A stretch of DNA of 64,000 nt from Diphasiastrum complanatum. Taxonomy: Eukaryota > Streptophyta > Lycopodiopsida > Lycopodiales > Lycopodiaceae. The notes under the pieces are model-generated. The model ran no database searches. It was given only the letters and a program-made list of their open reading frames with translations, and was not told where the DNA came from. Made by a program: the position numbers and the translations under genes. Below are positions 47,921 through 60,169 of this stretch, in pieces (the first letter of the stretch is position 1; each line of letters begins with the position of its first letter). The stretch is from positions 71,775,617 through 71,839,616 of the forward strand of contig CM055095.1 of the NCBI GenBank assembly GCA_029204225.1, in the 5' to 3' direction.

Positions 47921-48482
47921 CTCCCCCTTAATGTGGATCCTGAAAAACCTTGATTTTCAGATTTAACATATCGTTAAATCTGAGATGTTGCTCCTTTGAT
48001 AGAGCCTTTGTGAAGTAATCTGCTGCCATGTAGTTTGTTCTGCAGAAAACCAATGCTACTTCCTTGCTATGCACTTTCTCTCTAAGGTAATGATACCTGA
48101 TTTCGATATGTTTGCTTCGAGAGTGAAATCTCGGATTGAGAGATAACACTATTGTGCTTTGATTGTCACAATAGATTGTTGTAGGAAGTGGTTGTGCAAG
48201 GTTGATGTCTGCAAGCAGTTGCCTTAGCCAGATCGCCTCTTTGGTTGCATTTGTGGCAGCTATGTATTCGGATTCCGTTGATGATAATGCAGCTGAGGTC
48301 TGCTTCCGGTTGTTCCATGAGATTGGGCCTTGGTTGTATAAAAATACAAATCCAGAAGTTGATTTTCTGGTGTCGACATCTCCTGCCCAATCCGCATCTG
48401 TGTAGGCTTCAAGGATGTTGGCAGTTTGGCTGCCTCCGTAGCAGGTGCTGAGAGTTTTCGTTGCTTGGATGTACTTCATGAC
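47921..48482 (-). pseudogene. Copia RNase H remnant
   Basis: From right to left the minus strand reads MKYIQATKTLSTCYGGSQ, YTDADWAGDVDTRKSTSGF, LSSTESEYIAATNATKEA, YCDNQSTIVLSLNPRFHSR and the tail ADYFTKALSKEQH. It is the end of pol belonging to the LTR on its left. It is cut on the right by the next LTR. The remaining part looks well kept, with few breaks. Confidence 0.85.
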
Positions 48483-49302
48483 TGTTATAGACTTGAAAAT
48501 AGAGATAGAAAGGATCGTTAAATCGAGGTTTACCAACCTAGGAATCCTCGATGGTCTTCTACAACTCAAAATAGATCAAAATCAGCAACATGCAAGCAAA
48601 TACAGTGACATGCAATCAACATGCAAGCAACTGTAGTGACATGCAATCAACATGCAAGCAAATACAGTGACATGCAATCAACCTGAAGAATTCTAGAGGC
48701 ATGCATGCAACATGCATGGACTAGTACTTGCACATGCAAACGGAAATTGTTAGCAAATTGGAATTTTGTCGACATGCAATGAATAGATCAAACTTTCGAA
48801 GTAATCGGATCTGATGGCTATGGAGGGCAGTGAGCAAGATGAAGAGGATGCGAGCAGAAATTTGCATGAAACTTCGGTCAGAAACTTGCTACACAAACTA
48901 AAATGATAGTATATGCTGTAAGGAGCATTCTAACATCATTAATCCTAGAAATTGCTCCTCCAATTGGGTCGATTGGATCACGAATGCTTGCTGTCCATGA
49001 ATTTCCAGCAAGAAGAACTATACATTAGCAAGAATACAAGGCAATAAATCAGATCCAACAAGACACCAATCTAGGATAGCATTACACTAGCATTAATTAG
49101 CAAGAGATTCTACCACAAAAAACAAATCACAAGAGCATATGTGAGAAGAAATCTCTCTCTCTCCAATAGTGCGCCCATCTAGGAGGAGGAGGTATCATTT
49201 ATAGATTGGAAAGAAATGATATGTGATGTACATGGCTTCCAAGTGTCAAAAGTAGGTGAAATAGGTGTCCCACATGCTAAGTAGGTGAAATAGGTGATAC
49301 CA
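48483..49302 (-). repeat. 3' LTR of a long minus-strand copia element
   Basis: In window orientation it runs from TGTTATAGAC to GTGATACCA, with weak inverted termini, and follows a purine tract (AGGAGGGAG) on the minus strand. It inserts exactly where the neighbouring RNase H stops. An ACATGCAA-rich tandem array lies inside. Confidence 0.65.
48582..48690 (+). repeat. Tandem repeat of about 38 bp
   Basis: Three copies of a unit built from CAACATGCAAGCAA and AGTGACATGCAAT, plus a partial fourth unit, lie inside the LTR. Confidence 0.8.
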
Positions 49303-52300
49303 GCTCCCTCCTAAGTTTGGTCAATTTTACATACTCCAAGCTTCTTCCTATGACGATGAAGTAATTTTGCATGGAGTGGCTTTGTAAGAATATCTGCAAC
49401 CATGTTACTTGAGTCAATGAAGATAGGGGAGATAATCTTCTTCTTGACTAGATCTCTCAAATGATGATACTTGATATGAATATGTTTGAAAGTACAATAG
49501 CAGAAGTGTTGTCAATAAATAAAGAACTTGGGCCTTCATCAAGTTGATGCAGATGTTCAAGCATGAATCGCAGCCAAACTACATCATTAGAAACTCTTGA
49601 GGCTGCGATATATTCTGCCTCGCAAGAGGATTGAGCAACGAAAGATTGCTTCTTGCATATCCATGTGATGGCTGCCCCTGAAAGTATACTACATCCTCTT
49701 GTAATGCTTTTATAATCATCCACATTAGAAGCCCAACTGGCATCACTGTATGAAGCAAGTGATAGACCATCTTGTTTAGAGAAAACAAGTCCATAATCGG
49801 AAGCAGCTTTCAAATATTGTAAAACATATTTAGCATGCTTCCAATGAATAACACCAGGATTAGTAGCAAACTGACTAAGAGTATGAATTACATAGGCAAT
49901 ATCAGGCCGTGTCCAAGTAGTGAGATACATCAAAGATCCAATCAAATTGTGATAAGGAATCTTGGACATTTCTTCATGTTCCTCTCTTCGCTCCATCTTC
50001 CTTGGATAATTTGACTCCAGGTAGCATAGGAATGTCTTTGACTTTGCAATCCAGCATATTGTAGTCCTTCAGGATCTTCAAAATATAATGTTGTTGATGA
50101 AGTGCAATGATGCCTTTTACCCTGTCATGATGAATTTGAATTCCAAGGCAAAATTTTGCCTCTCCAAGGTCCGAAACATCAAACATAGAGCCAATTAACT
50201 TCTTACAATGATTGATGAAAGGAGTAGAATTTCCTATCAACAATGAATCATCAACATTGACTGTCAACAATACATAATACTCATTCACCCTTTTGAAATA
50301 AACATTATCGTCAGGAATGAATGGTATAAACCCCAATGCTCTTAGGACTTGATCTATCTTCTTATTCCATTGCCTAGCGGATTGCTTTAAACCATATATA
50401 CTTTTTGAAAGCAAGCAAACCCAACTAGGATGATGTCTACTCACATAGCCTGATGGCTGCTTCATAAAAATAGTTTCATCAAGTGTGCCATACAAATATG
50501 CTATTTTCTCATCTATGTGATGCATTTCCAGATCATAATAAGTGGCCAAAGCAACTAACAAACGTATGCTAGCTTGCTTTACAACGGGAGAAAAGGTATC
50601 AAAGTAGTCAACTCCAAACTTTTGTGAATAACCTTCTGCTACAAGGCGAGCCTTGAAGCGTATAATATCACCTTCAGGTGAAAATTTCAGCTTATAGAGC
50701 CATTTGCAATCTATAGCCTTTCTTCTTGGTGGTAAAGGGTGCAGCTTCCAAACTTGGTGTCGATACATGGACTCCATCTCTTCATCCATAGCTTTGCACC
50801 ATTGATCTCGTTCTTTACTTTGCATTGCTTTTTCATAAGTTGATGGAGCTTCCACAAAATATCCAAATTCTCTTTGGAAGCGAACTGGCTCTCGTCTTTC
50901 TCTCCTTGGCCGTGATGTAGCAGCTTCCCCATCTTCGAATTCTTCTTCTTCCTCACCTGCATGTTCAATGATTTCTTCTTCTTCTTCTTCATCAAGAAGA
51001 GGTTCATGCATAGTTGGAACAATAGGCTGCTCTTCTGGGGTATCATGAAACGGTTTGAAAACATCATATCCTGGAACATCTGCTTCTTCCATTTTCTGGA
51101 ATATAGGATCATCTATGAACTTTGATTCATCAAAGCGTACATCTCTAGAAAAATGAGATTTCTTTGTAGCTGGAATGTAAATCTTATAATAATTTGAGAT
51201 TGCATCATATCCAACTAGAATTCCTGGCATAGCAGTATTGTCTAGCTTATTGCGTTTAACTTTAGGAACAAATATGCTAGACATCCAAAAATTCTAACAT
51301 GTGTTAACTTGGGCTTTTTCCCAGTCCAACATTCATAAGGAGTTTTCTCCTTATCTATAGATTGTAAAGTACGATTCTGCAAGTAATTGGCAGTATTAAC
51401 TGCTTCCGCCCAAAATTTAGCAGGTAACTTTGCATGAATCATCATGCAGCGTGCTGCCTCAACAAGAGTTCGATTCCACCGTTCTGCAACACCAGTGTGC
51501 TGAGGGGTGTACACAGCTGTAAACTGATGTAGAATGTTATTGCTGGTACAAAACTCTTGAAATTCTGCAGAAATCTATTCATCACCACGATTTGAACGTA
51601 GTTGTCTAACTCTCTTTGAAGTCTTAGAGTGCACAAAACTGAGAAATTCTTTAAATTTCGAAAGAACGTCACTTTTATTAGCAATAAAATAGACCATTGC
51701 TAATCGACTAAAATCGTCAATGAATGTGACAAAATAACGTGCACTTCCAATAGAGTTAACAGGATAAGGTCCACAAACATCTGAGTGAACTAATTCAAGA
51801 AGTTCTTAGATCTATGGCCCTCCTTATTGAATGGAGAGCGAGTCATCTTGCCCAACATGCAAGAATCACATGGATGAAGTGGGAATATTGATGTCAAAAT
51901 CAACCCCTTCAAACAACTTTTTCTTTGCTACATCAAGAATGCTTCGCATGCTCATGTGATAGAGCCTAGCATGCCATAAGGCATGCATCTTGTCTTCGAC
52001 GGCTGAAACTTCGTCACATGCAATAAGAACTTTTGCATGATACAGGTTCTCCCTCCGTAAGCCTGTTGCAAGCTGCTTTCTACTTTTTGTGTCCATTAGC
52101 CTGCAATCATTGTCAAGAAACAGAACTTTGATGCCCACATTTGTCATGCGGGCTACTGACAATAAGTCCTTTTGCATGGTTGGTACATGCAATACATTTC
52201 GAAGAACTTTAGAACCTTCAATTGTGAGTAAATTCAAGCTTCCTATTCCTGAAACATCTTGTTGACTACCATCTCCTAAAATGACATATCTCTGAGTGTA

Positions 52301-52860
52301 ACTAGGAGAATAACTAGACAACATAGCTCTATTAGAGATGATATGAACAGTAGCTCCAGAATCTATCACAACTTGGGAAGTATTATCAGTAGAATTAAAA
52401 CAATCTTCTACACAAACAAAAGCAGCCGCTAGAGTGTTTTCCTCTTTGCTTGAGTTAGAAGAAAGTTGTTCCTCTTGACAAACATCGGCTTTACCATTGT
52501 TAGGCCTAGAATAGCATTTGAAAGATGAATGACCAGTTTCGCCAAAATGTCTACAAGCTACTCTAGGATTAGCCCAACATTTATCAAGAGTATGTCCTGG
52601 CTTTTTACAATAGTTGCAAAAAGATTTCTTTGACTTAGGCTCAGATGATTCCACTTTGGAATCTTTATAGTTTGGGTCTTGCATGCTTGTAGCTTGAAAC
52701 TGGTTTCCGCGTCCTTTTGCCTTGTCCTTTCCTTTCTTCGCATATAAAGCTTTAGCTCCTCCTTGAGAAGGTGAACTTCCTTGCCGCATGAGATACTCCT
52801 CTCGAAGGCTTTGAATGGCCTCTTCATAGGATTTACCTGAACAGGTTGCATGTAGATGTA
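49303..52860 (-). pseudogene. Copia gag-pol coding region, nearly complete
   Basis: Right to left on the minus strand: end of gag with two zinc knuckles (CNYCKKPGHTLDKC and CRHFGETGHSSFKC), protease (VVIDSGATVHIIS), LLSVARMTNVGIKVLF, the integrase zinc segment (ALWHARLYHMS) and a core with YTPQHTGVAERWNRTL. RT follows (YKLKFSPEGDIIRFKARLVA and VNVDDSLLIGNS), then RNase H (YSDASWASNVDDYK and SSCEAEYIAASRVSN), and the tail runs to the purine tract. The start of gag, the primer site and the 5' LTR are missing. It has about four breaks. The double knuckles link it to the fragment at 32549-34990. Confidence 0.85.
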
Positions 52861-53064
52861 GGAGGGTGGTAGTGCTCGCAGCCTATATAGGAAATATGCG
52901 CCCTCCTACAACATAAGAAAATTCATATAGTTCCAACATATAGTTGGTAGCATGTAAAATTGACCCTAGGGCCCCATGTACAACTTATGGGCCTACTCAA
53001 GGTTTTGAAACCTTTACAATAAATTTCTATAATGTTTACAAACTTGGTAAGCCTATATAATTGA
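52861..53064. other. Short unassigned junction
   Basis: About 200 bp between the copia gag and a gypsy fragment. No feature was recognised. Confidence 0.3.
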
Positions 53065-54326
53065 AACTGTATTGTCTAAATTTAAAGATGTTTTTCTTGA
53101 AGATTTGCCACATGGTTTGCCACCTATCATGTAATAAACCTAGTGCCAGGTACAACACCTGTTTCTAAACCTCCGTATCGGGTCAGCCGAACAGAGGATG
53201 AAGAAATAACTAGGCAGTTAAGTTAACAGATTATCTTGGGAAAGGCCAAATTCAGACCAGTAGTTCACCATGGGCCTCACCAGTCCTTTTGGTGAAAAAG
53301 AAAGAGGGATCTATGTGTCTTTGCGTAGATTACAGAGCCCTCAATAAAGTCACAATTAAGAATAAATACCCTATGCCTCGGGCAGACGAGTTGTTTGATC
53401 AACTCGACGGGGCTAAATTGTTTAGTAAAATAGACCTCAGATCGGGATATCATCAAGTCCGTATAAAATTGGAAGATGTCTTGAAAACAGCTTTTAGGAC
53501 TCGTCACGGTCATTATGAGTTTAAGCTGATGCCATTTGGGCTCACAAATGCTCCAGCTACCTTTATGACCTTGATGAACAGTGTCCTCAGACCATACTGG
53601 GGTAAATTTGTAGTCGTATTTTTAGATGACATCCTCGTCTACAGCAAAACGAGGAAGGAGCATCTAAAACACCTCAGAAAGGTGTTTCGACTGCTCAGAA
53701 AGCATAAGCTTTATGCTAAACAATCCAAGTGTGAATTCTTCGTTGAAGAAGTAGCATATTTGGGTCACATTATCTCTTCAGATGGGATTAAGATGGACCC
53801 AAATAAGGTTAAAGCCATACTCAGTTGGCTGAGACCTCAGAATATTTTGGAACTTCAGATCTTTCTTGGTTTGGCAGGATATTACAGACGATTTGTCAAG
53901 GAATATGCTCAGATAGCAGTTCCTATGACAAATCTTCTTATGGGGAAGGGAAAGGAGTTCATTTGGGAGTCCGCACAGCAGGAGAGCTTTGATGCTCTCA
54001 AAACAGCCTTAGCTACAGCATTAGTTTTAAAAGTCGTCGACCCCAATCAACCATTTGTGGTCGAAACAGATGCTAGCGACTTTGCAGTAGGTGCTGTGCT
54101 AACTCAGGGTGGACGACCAGTTGCGTTCGAGAGTAAAAAACTCGAGCCAGCTCAGACTAGGACAGTGCCTATGAAAAGGAACTCTTTTCTATAGTCCATG
54201 CCCTTAAGGCTTGGAGGCATTATTTGTATGGTGCCAACTTTGAGGTCCTGACAGACCATGAAAGTCTCAGATACCTTTGCAATCAACCTGAGCTCAGAGG
54301 TCGGAAAGCTCGTTGGGCAGAGTTGA
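53065..54326 (+). mobile_element. Chromodomain-type gypsy RT-RNase H fragment
   Basis: This plus-strand piece matches the element at 59009-64000 from about its 61955 to 63220. It covers the end of the protease-RT linker, RT ([20 protein letters not shown] and [14 protein letters not shown]) and RNase H ([19 protein letters not shown], up to [10 protein letters not shown]). It is closely similar to the other two copies. It is interrupted on the right by the LTR at 54327 and begins abruptly on the left. It has about three breaks. Confidence 0.9.
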
Positions 54327-54684
54327 TGTAATAGATCCTAACACCACAGTAGGGCAAACACTAACTGATCCACCCAACCTTGCCTACTCCCTGATATAGA
54401 GTAAGCCCCTCCTAGCCCAGTGTGAGGACTGGTAGCATGCAACTGCCAAGTGTCGGCCACGTGGCACTGACGTGGCCGACTGCACGTCGGGACCCAGCTG
54501 GGGGCCCTATCCTGCTGACAGGGTCCCTAGACCGTGTTAGGCCCGCCATGGCTATGGACCGTGCTGGGGCACACTACTCACACTGTCTTGCCCTGTTGGT
54601 CATGTACGCTGGACACGACCCTGACTGTGGTATCTGACCTATCTGTGTTCTCTAGGGTTCGGCACTGGTTACGAGCTCGTAACA
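54327..54684 (-). repeat. 3' LTR of the minus-strand gypsy element
   Basis: 358 bp, ends TGTAATAG and CGTAACA in window orientation, next to a purine tract (AAGGGGGAGGGAG on the minus strand). It is the inverted counterpart of 59009-59366, same length, with about six differences. A 16-bp palindrome GTTACGAGCTCGTAAC lies at 54668-54683, at the LTR terminus. Confidence 0.92.
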
Positions 54685-57600
54685 CTCCCTCCCCCTTAAG
54701 AACCGTCTTGGTCCTCTAAGACAGTCTGGAAAAATCTTGCGAAGGACGTTGCCACTTTCCCAAGTGGCATTCTCAAGAGGCTGATCATTCCACTTATCAG
54801 ATATTCTCGGTATAGAGTATGACGAGTCTGCGTCTCTCTACTATCAAGAATCTCCTCTGGTTCATGTGGAGGTTGCTGAGGATCCAATGGGAGAACTAGA
54901 ACACTGTCCCCTACCAGATTGTCTAATCTGGTTAAGGCTTTTCGTAACTGACTTACATGAAAGACTGGAAAAACCTTACTGCTGTGTGGGAGTTCTAGTT
55001 CATAGGTGACCTCGCCTAGTCTCCTACTGATGGTAAAGGGACCACAATACCTTGGAGACAACTTAGCACACTCCTGATTTGAGGGTTTTAGAGTCGACTG
55101 GGACTCTCAAGTAGACTTTCTCACCAGTGGAGAACTGCACATCCCGTCTGTGTGGATCTGCATAATGCCTGGCTCGATCCTGGGACTGCCTAATGCTACG
55201 CTTAGTATGTTCTATCATCTGGTTTAGGTCCTTTAAAAAGTTGCTGGCTGCTTCAACTTTTTCTTGTTTAAACCCTACAGCTGTGGGTGAGCGTGGCTGA
55301 AAACCGTACATCAGCATAAATGGGCTGTATCCCGTAGCTGAATGTTTGGTACTGTTGTAAGAAGACTCTAATATCGAGAGATACTCCTCCCAATTAGTCT
55401 GCTTCTTGCTGACGTATGCACGAAGCATATCCTCCAGCACTTGATTTACCCTCTCTGTTTGACCGTCCGTCTGTGGATGGTCGGTGGTACTCATATTAAG
55501 TTTAGTATGGAGATGATGGAATACTACCCTCCAAAAATTTCCAGTAAACTTACTGTCCCGGTCGCTGACTATGCCGGAAGGTAGACCGTACAATTCAAAT
55601 GGCCCGTCTACAAACAACCTCGCTAACTCTCGAGCTCTAACGGTTGTATTGGTCGGAATGAAATGAGCCATTTTGGTCAGACGGTCAACTGTGACCCATC
55701 ATTACCCTTTTGGGTTTTAGGCAGGCCTACTATAAAATCCATGGAGATACTCTCCCATTTACCAGCTGGTATTTCTAAGGGATGCAACAACCCTCCTGCC
55801 TTTAAACGCTCTGCTTTATTTACTTGACATTTCTGGCAACTGGTTACATACTGGTGGACGTCCTTTTTCATACTGGGCCAGAAAAATTGCCTACGAAGAA
55901 GCTCATAGGTCTTCTGTATGCCTGGGTGTCCCGCGCTAGGATTGTCATGACATTCATATAGGACCTGCTGCCTATAATCCTCTGAATTGGGGACACATAC
56001 TCTATCTCTATAGAGCAAGTACTCATCCTGAATGGAATACTGTTTCCATTTGAATCCTTGAGTCAACTGACCCTCAACCACTGGGGTTTGCTTGGGTAAT
56101 ACAGGCTCAGAATCCTCAACGTCATCTGACGACGTATACTCGGACTCATCATCATCCTCAACGGAAGCTGCCGTATTCTTGGATGAACTGGCACCAGCCC
56201 CGGGAACTGGTTCTGGAGTCTGTAACTGTCTGTTCTGGACTGAGTTCCAGATAGTAGAGAAGAGTGCATCATGCTGGCATTTCCCTCTCAAGGACTCGAG
56301 TAACTCATTACGAATCTGAGTAAAACTCAGCTCGTTTATCATAGGCATTCTGCTAAGGGCATCTGTTACTGTATTGAATTTTCCACGTCCATATCTAATA
56401 GACATGTCAAACTCTTGCATCAAGTCTGCCCAACGAGCTTTCCGACCTCTAAGCTCAGGTTGATTGCAAAGGTATCTGAGACTTTCATGGTCTGTCAGGA
56501 CCTCAAAGTTGGCACCATACAAATAATGCCTCCAAGTCTTAAGGGCATGGACTATAGAAAAGAAATCCTTTTCATAGGCACTGTACCTAGTCTGAGCTGG
56601 CTCGAGTTTTTTACTCTCGAACGCAACTGGTCGTCCACCCTGAGTTAGCACAACACCTACTGCAAAGTCGCTAGCATATGTTTCGACCACAAATGGCTGA
56701 TTGGGGTCGACGACTTTTAAAACTAATGTTGTAGCTAAGGCTGTTTTGAGAGCATCAAAGCTCTCCTGTTGTGCGGACTCCCAAATGGACTCCTTTCCCT
56801 TCCCCTTAAGAAGATTTGTCATAGGAACTGCTATCTGAGCATATTCCTTGACAAATCGTCTATAATATCCTGCCAAACCAAGAAAGATCTGAAGTTCCAA
56901 AATATTTTGAGGTCTCAGCCAACTGAGTATGGCTTTAACCTTATTTGGGTCCACCTTAATCCCATCTGAAGAGATAATGTGACCCAAATATGCTACTTCT
57001 TCAACGAAGAATTCACACTTGGATTGTTTAGCATAAAGCTTATGCTTTCTAAGTAGTCGAAACACCTTTCTGAGGTGTTTTAGATGCTCCTTCCTTGTTT
57101 TGCTGTAGACGAGGATGTCATCTAAAAATACGACTACAAATTTACCCCAGTATGGTCTGAGGACACTGTTCATCAAGGTCATAAAGGTAGCTGGAGGATT
57201 TGTGAGCCCAAATGGCATCAGCTTAAACTCATAATGACCGTGACGAGTCCTAAAAGCTATTTTCGAGATATCTTCCGATTTTATACGGACTTGATGATAT
57301 CCCGATCTGAGGTCTATTTTACTAAAAAATTTAGCCCCGTCGAGTTGATCAAACAACTCGTCTGCCCGAGGCATAGGGTATTTATCCTTAATTGTGACTT
57401 TATTGAGGGCTCTGTAATCTACGCAAAGACGCATAGATCCCTCTTTCTTTTTCACCAAAAGGACTGGTGAGGCCCATGGTGAACTACTGGTCTGAATTTG
57501 GCCTTTCCCAAGATAATTTGTTAACTGCCTAGTTATTTCTTCATCCTCTGTTCAGATGACCCGATACGGAGGTTTCGAAATAGGTGCTGTACCTGGTACT

Positions 57601-59008
57601 AGGTTTATTACATGATCTACCTCTCTGCTAGGTGGTAAACCATGTGGCAAATCTTCAGGAGAAACATCTTTAAATTTAGACAATAAAGTTTCTAATTTAC
57701 TGATATTAAGAATAGAACTGGAAATAGAAACTTCAGGAATAAACTGAGAGTCACGTAAGAACACCTGATAGTCTTCGTCTCCGATTAGCTGACAGAGCTC
57801 TGAACTGCAGACCATAGGACTGTTGGGAACATCATGCTCCCCATGCAACTGGATCTCTCGGCCTTTATGCTGAAAGCTGAGGGTGTTCTCTTGATAGTTC
57901 CTGTGGAGGGAAGGTCCTAAACTGTAGAGCCAATCTCTCCCGAGAACAATGTCTGTACGATCCAGGTGCATTATCTGAAAGTTTATTTCATCTTGGTACC
58001 CCTGAATACCAAGATTCAACTTACTTACCATAGTTTCCCTTATTTTTTTATCTTCACCCTTAGCTAATGAAACTATGTACCTATGCTGACTAGGTACTTC
58101 TGGTAGTTTAAGCTTTTTAACCAGGGTGTGGTTGATGAAATTATGGGTTGCCCCATCATCAACCATGACTCTTACTGACTGGTTACCAACTTTCCCATGC
58201 ATACGTACTAGGTCATGCGGCCCAAAGCTGAAGGGTCTCGCTAGCATTGCAGAGGTCAGCTGGCAACAGTGTTCATGATCTTCATGATACACTTTGATCT
58301 CGGAAGCTGCCGAGTCACTGGGGAAACATACAGTCTGAACAAGATGAACTTGTTTTTTATCTTTCTTATCTTTTTTAGTGAAAGGCCCCTTGGGACACTG
58401 TCTGACTGTGTGTCCCTTGCCCATACACACAAAGCACAAACGTTCTTGTTTGGCTTTCTCAAAATCATCTGGTTTTAAGGGCTGTATGAGTGAAGGGCGT
58501 TTCTGAGGAGCTTCACTTTTAAATTTGTCTTCTTTCTTTCTTTTTAAAAATTTCTTTTTAAATTGAAAGTCTTTCTGAGGAAGCTGCTCAGAAAGTGGTT
58601 GCTGTCTCGCTCTCTTCCTACCCACTGAATCATCATAGATTTGAGCATATCTGAGAGCTTGCTCAAGGGTAGTAGGCGAGTTTCTCTGGACCTCTACTTT
58701 ATATTCATCTTTGAGGCCACGGACAAATCCCCTGATTTTCTGATAATCATCCATATTTTTAATCTTTAAAATTGCTTCTCGATACTGCGAGATATATTGG
58801 ATGAGGGACTTGTCCATTACTGTTCTTTCCCAGGCTTCCCAGGCTCTATCAAGTTCATTTTCTGGTAGAATTTCTCTTAGGAAAGCTTCTTCGAAGGCTT
58901 TCCATTACCGGGGAGTCTGCCCAGTCTCCTGGAGATTTAACCACCATTTATAGGCCATAGGCTCTAAGGAAAGACTGGCCTCAATAGCTTGCAAATGGTC
59001 AGGGGCCC
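54685..59008 (-). pseudogene. Gypsy gag-pol coding region (minus strand)
   Basis: From right to left: a gag part with [19 protein letters not shown]-like sequence, a zinc knuckle ([14 protein letters not shown]), protease region ([18 protein letters not shown]), RT with the [11 protein letters not shown] active site and RNase H ([14 protein letters not shown]). A histidine/cysteine integrase finger ([20 protein letters not shown] and [12 protein letters not shown]) and the core ([25 protein letters not shown] and DHPQTDGQTERVNQVLEDML) follow. The C-terminus has SPRYCGPFTISRRLGEVTYE and a chromodomain-like end (PEEILDSRETQTRH). The order RT-RNase H-integrase and that end mark a plant chromovirus. 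It has about five breaks. Confidence 0.88.
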
Positions 59009-59366
59009 TGTTACGAGCTCGTAACCAGTGCCGAACCCTAGAGAACACAGATAGGTCAGATACCACAGTCAGGGTCGTGTCCAGCGTACATGACCAACAG
59101 GGCAAGACAGTGTGAGTAGTGTGCCCCAGCACGGTCCATAGCCATGGCGGGCCTAACACAGCCTAGGGACCCTGTCAGCAGGATAGGGCCCCCAGTTGGG
59201 TCCCGACGTGCAGTCGGCCACGTCAGTGCCACGTGGCCAACACTTGGCAGTAGCATGCTACCAGTCCTCACACTGGGCTAGGAGGGGCTTACTCTATATC
59301 AGGGAGTAGGCAAGGTTGGGTGGATCAGTGAGTGTTTGCCCTACTGTGGTGTTAGGATCTATTACA
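59009..59366 (+). repeat. 5' LTR of the plus-strand gypsy element
   Basis: It starts TGTTACGAGCTCG and ends GATCTATTACA. The 16-bp palindrome GTTACGAGCTCGTAAC covers 59010-59025, beginning at the second base of the LTR. It is short for a gypsy LTR and GC-richer than the surroundings. Confidence 0.93.
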
Positions 59367-59367
59367 C

Positions 59368-59380
59368 TGGTATCAGAGCC
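59368..59380 (+). promoter_or_regulatory. Primer-binding site, initiator tRNA-Met
   Basis: TGGTATCAGAGCC lies one base after the LTR. Initiator-Met priming is usual for chromoviruses as well as copia elements. Confidence 0.9.
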
Positions 59381-60169
59381 ATCTCCATCCTAGGGAGTTC
59401 AGGACAGTAGTAGAGAAAGCTATCAGAAGATAGGAAGTGTTTCTCAGATTCTCAGAGAGGAATAGAGGAGGAGGATCGCTGTAGGAGCAGCCTTCAAACT
59501 TCTGATTTCCACTGAGAAATCACAGTAGCAAGGAGTCAGATTCCAAGTGTAGGTAACTCGCTGGAAAAACAGCTGTTTCTCACTGAGTTCAGAGGATTCT
59601 TCGTAGTTTTCCCAGCGAAATTAGAGTAGGAAGAAGCCAGCACCTCCATCGCTGTACAGTCAGAGACCTACATCCGATTTCCAGGGAAAAAGTTACTGGT
59701 TCTCAGCGAGTTTGAAGCCAAAAAAGAGGAGCAGGGCCAGCGCTGCCAGTACTTCTGAAAATCTGGTTTTTCAACAAGTTTTTGGGCCCCAACGTCAGAG
59801 ATTTGGAGCAAGAGGATTCCTACCAGATCAGCGAGTAGGAGACTTCTGAAATTTCAGAATTCAGAAGGGTTTTTGGACTTCAGATTTGCCTTTTTGTGGA
59901 CAAGTTGGATTGCAATCAGAACAGCGAGCTACTATCCTCAAAAAACCGGGAAATTTAGCACCGTTTTGAAGCTTCAAACTGGCATTTTTCGGAACAGCAG
60001 GTCTGAAATTTTGGGGAAAAGAGCTGAAAGGGTTCCTCTTCATTCTTTCTTTGGAAGTACAGTCTTCAGAAACAGCTAAGTCATCTTTCCTTTCCCTTGT
60101 ATAGTTGTAAATTAGTCTTTTAGACTTTTTTCCTTCAGAAGTTAAGGTAGCTCTCTTTCAGTTGCGAAG
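59381..60169 (+). other. Leader of the plus-strand gypsy element
   Basis: An untranslated leader containing recurring short blocks such as AGGAG and TTTCAGCGAG-like words. No strong hairpin array like that at 1748-2446 was seen. Confidence 0.5.

Larger units (their letters stand above)
54327..59008 (-). mobile_element. Chromodomain-type gypsy element, minus strand
   Basis: Left to right in the window: a 358-bp 3' LTR, then pol and gag running on the minus strand until the sequence is cut within gag by the LTR of the next element at 59009. It inserted into the related plus-strand fragment that ends at 54326. It is a fossil with about five breaks. Identity with the copy at 59009-64000 is very high by eye, so both come from a recent burst. 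Confidence 0.9.
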
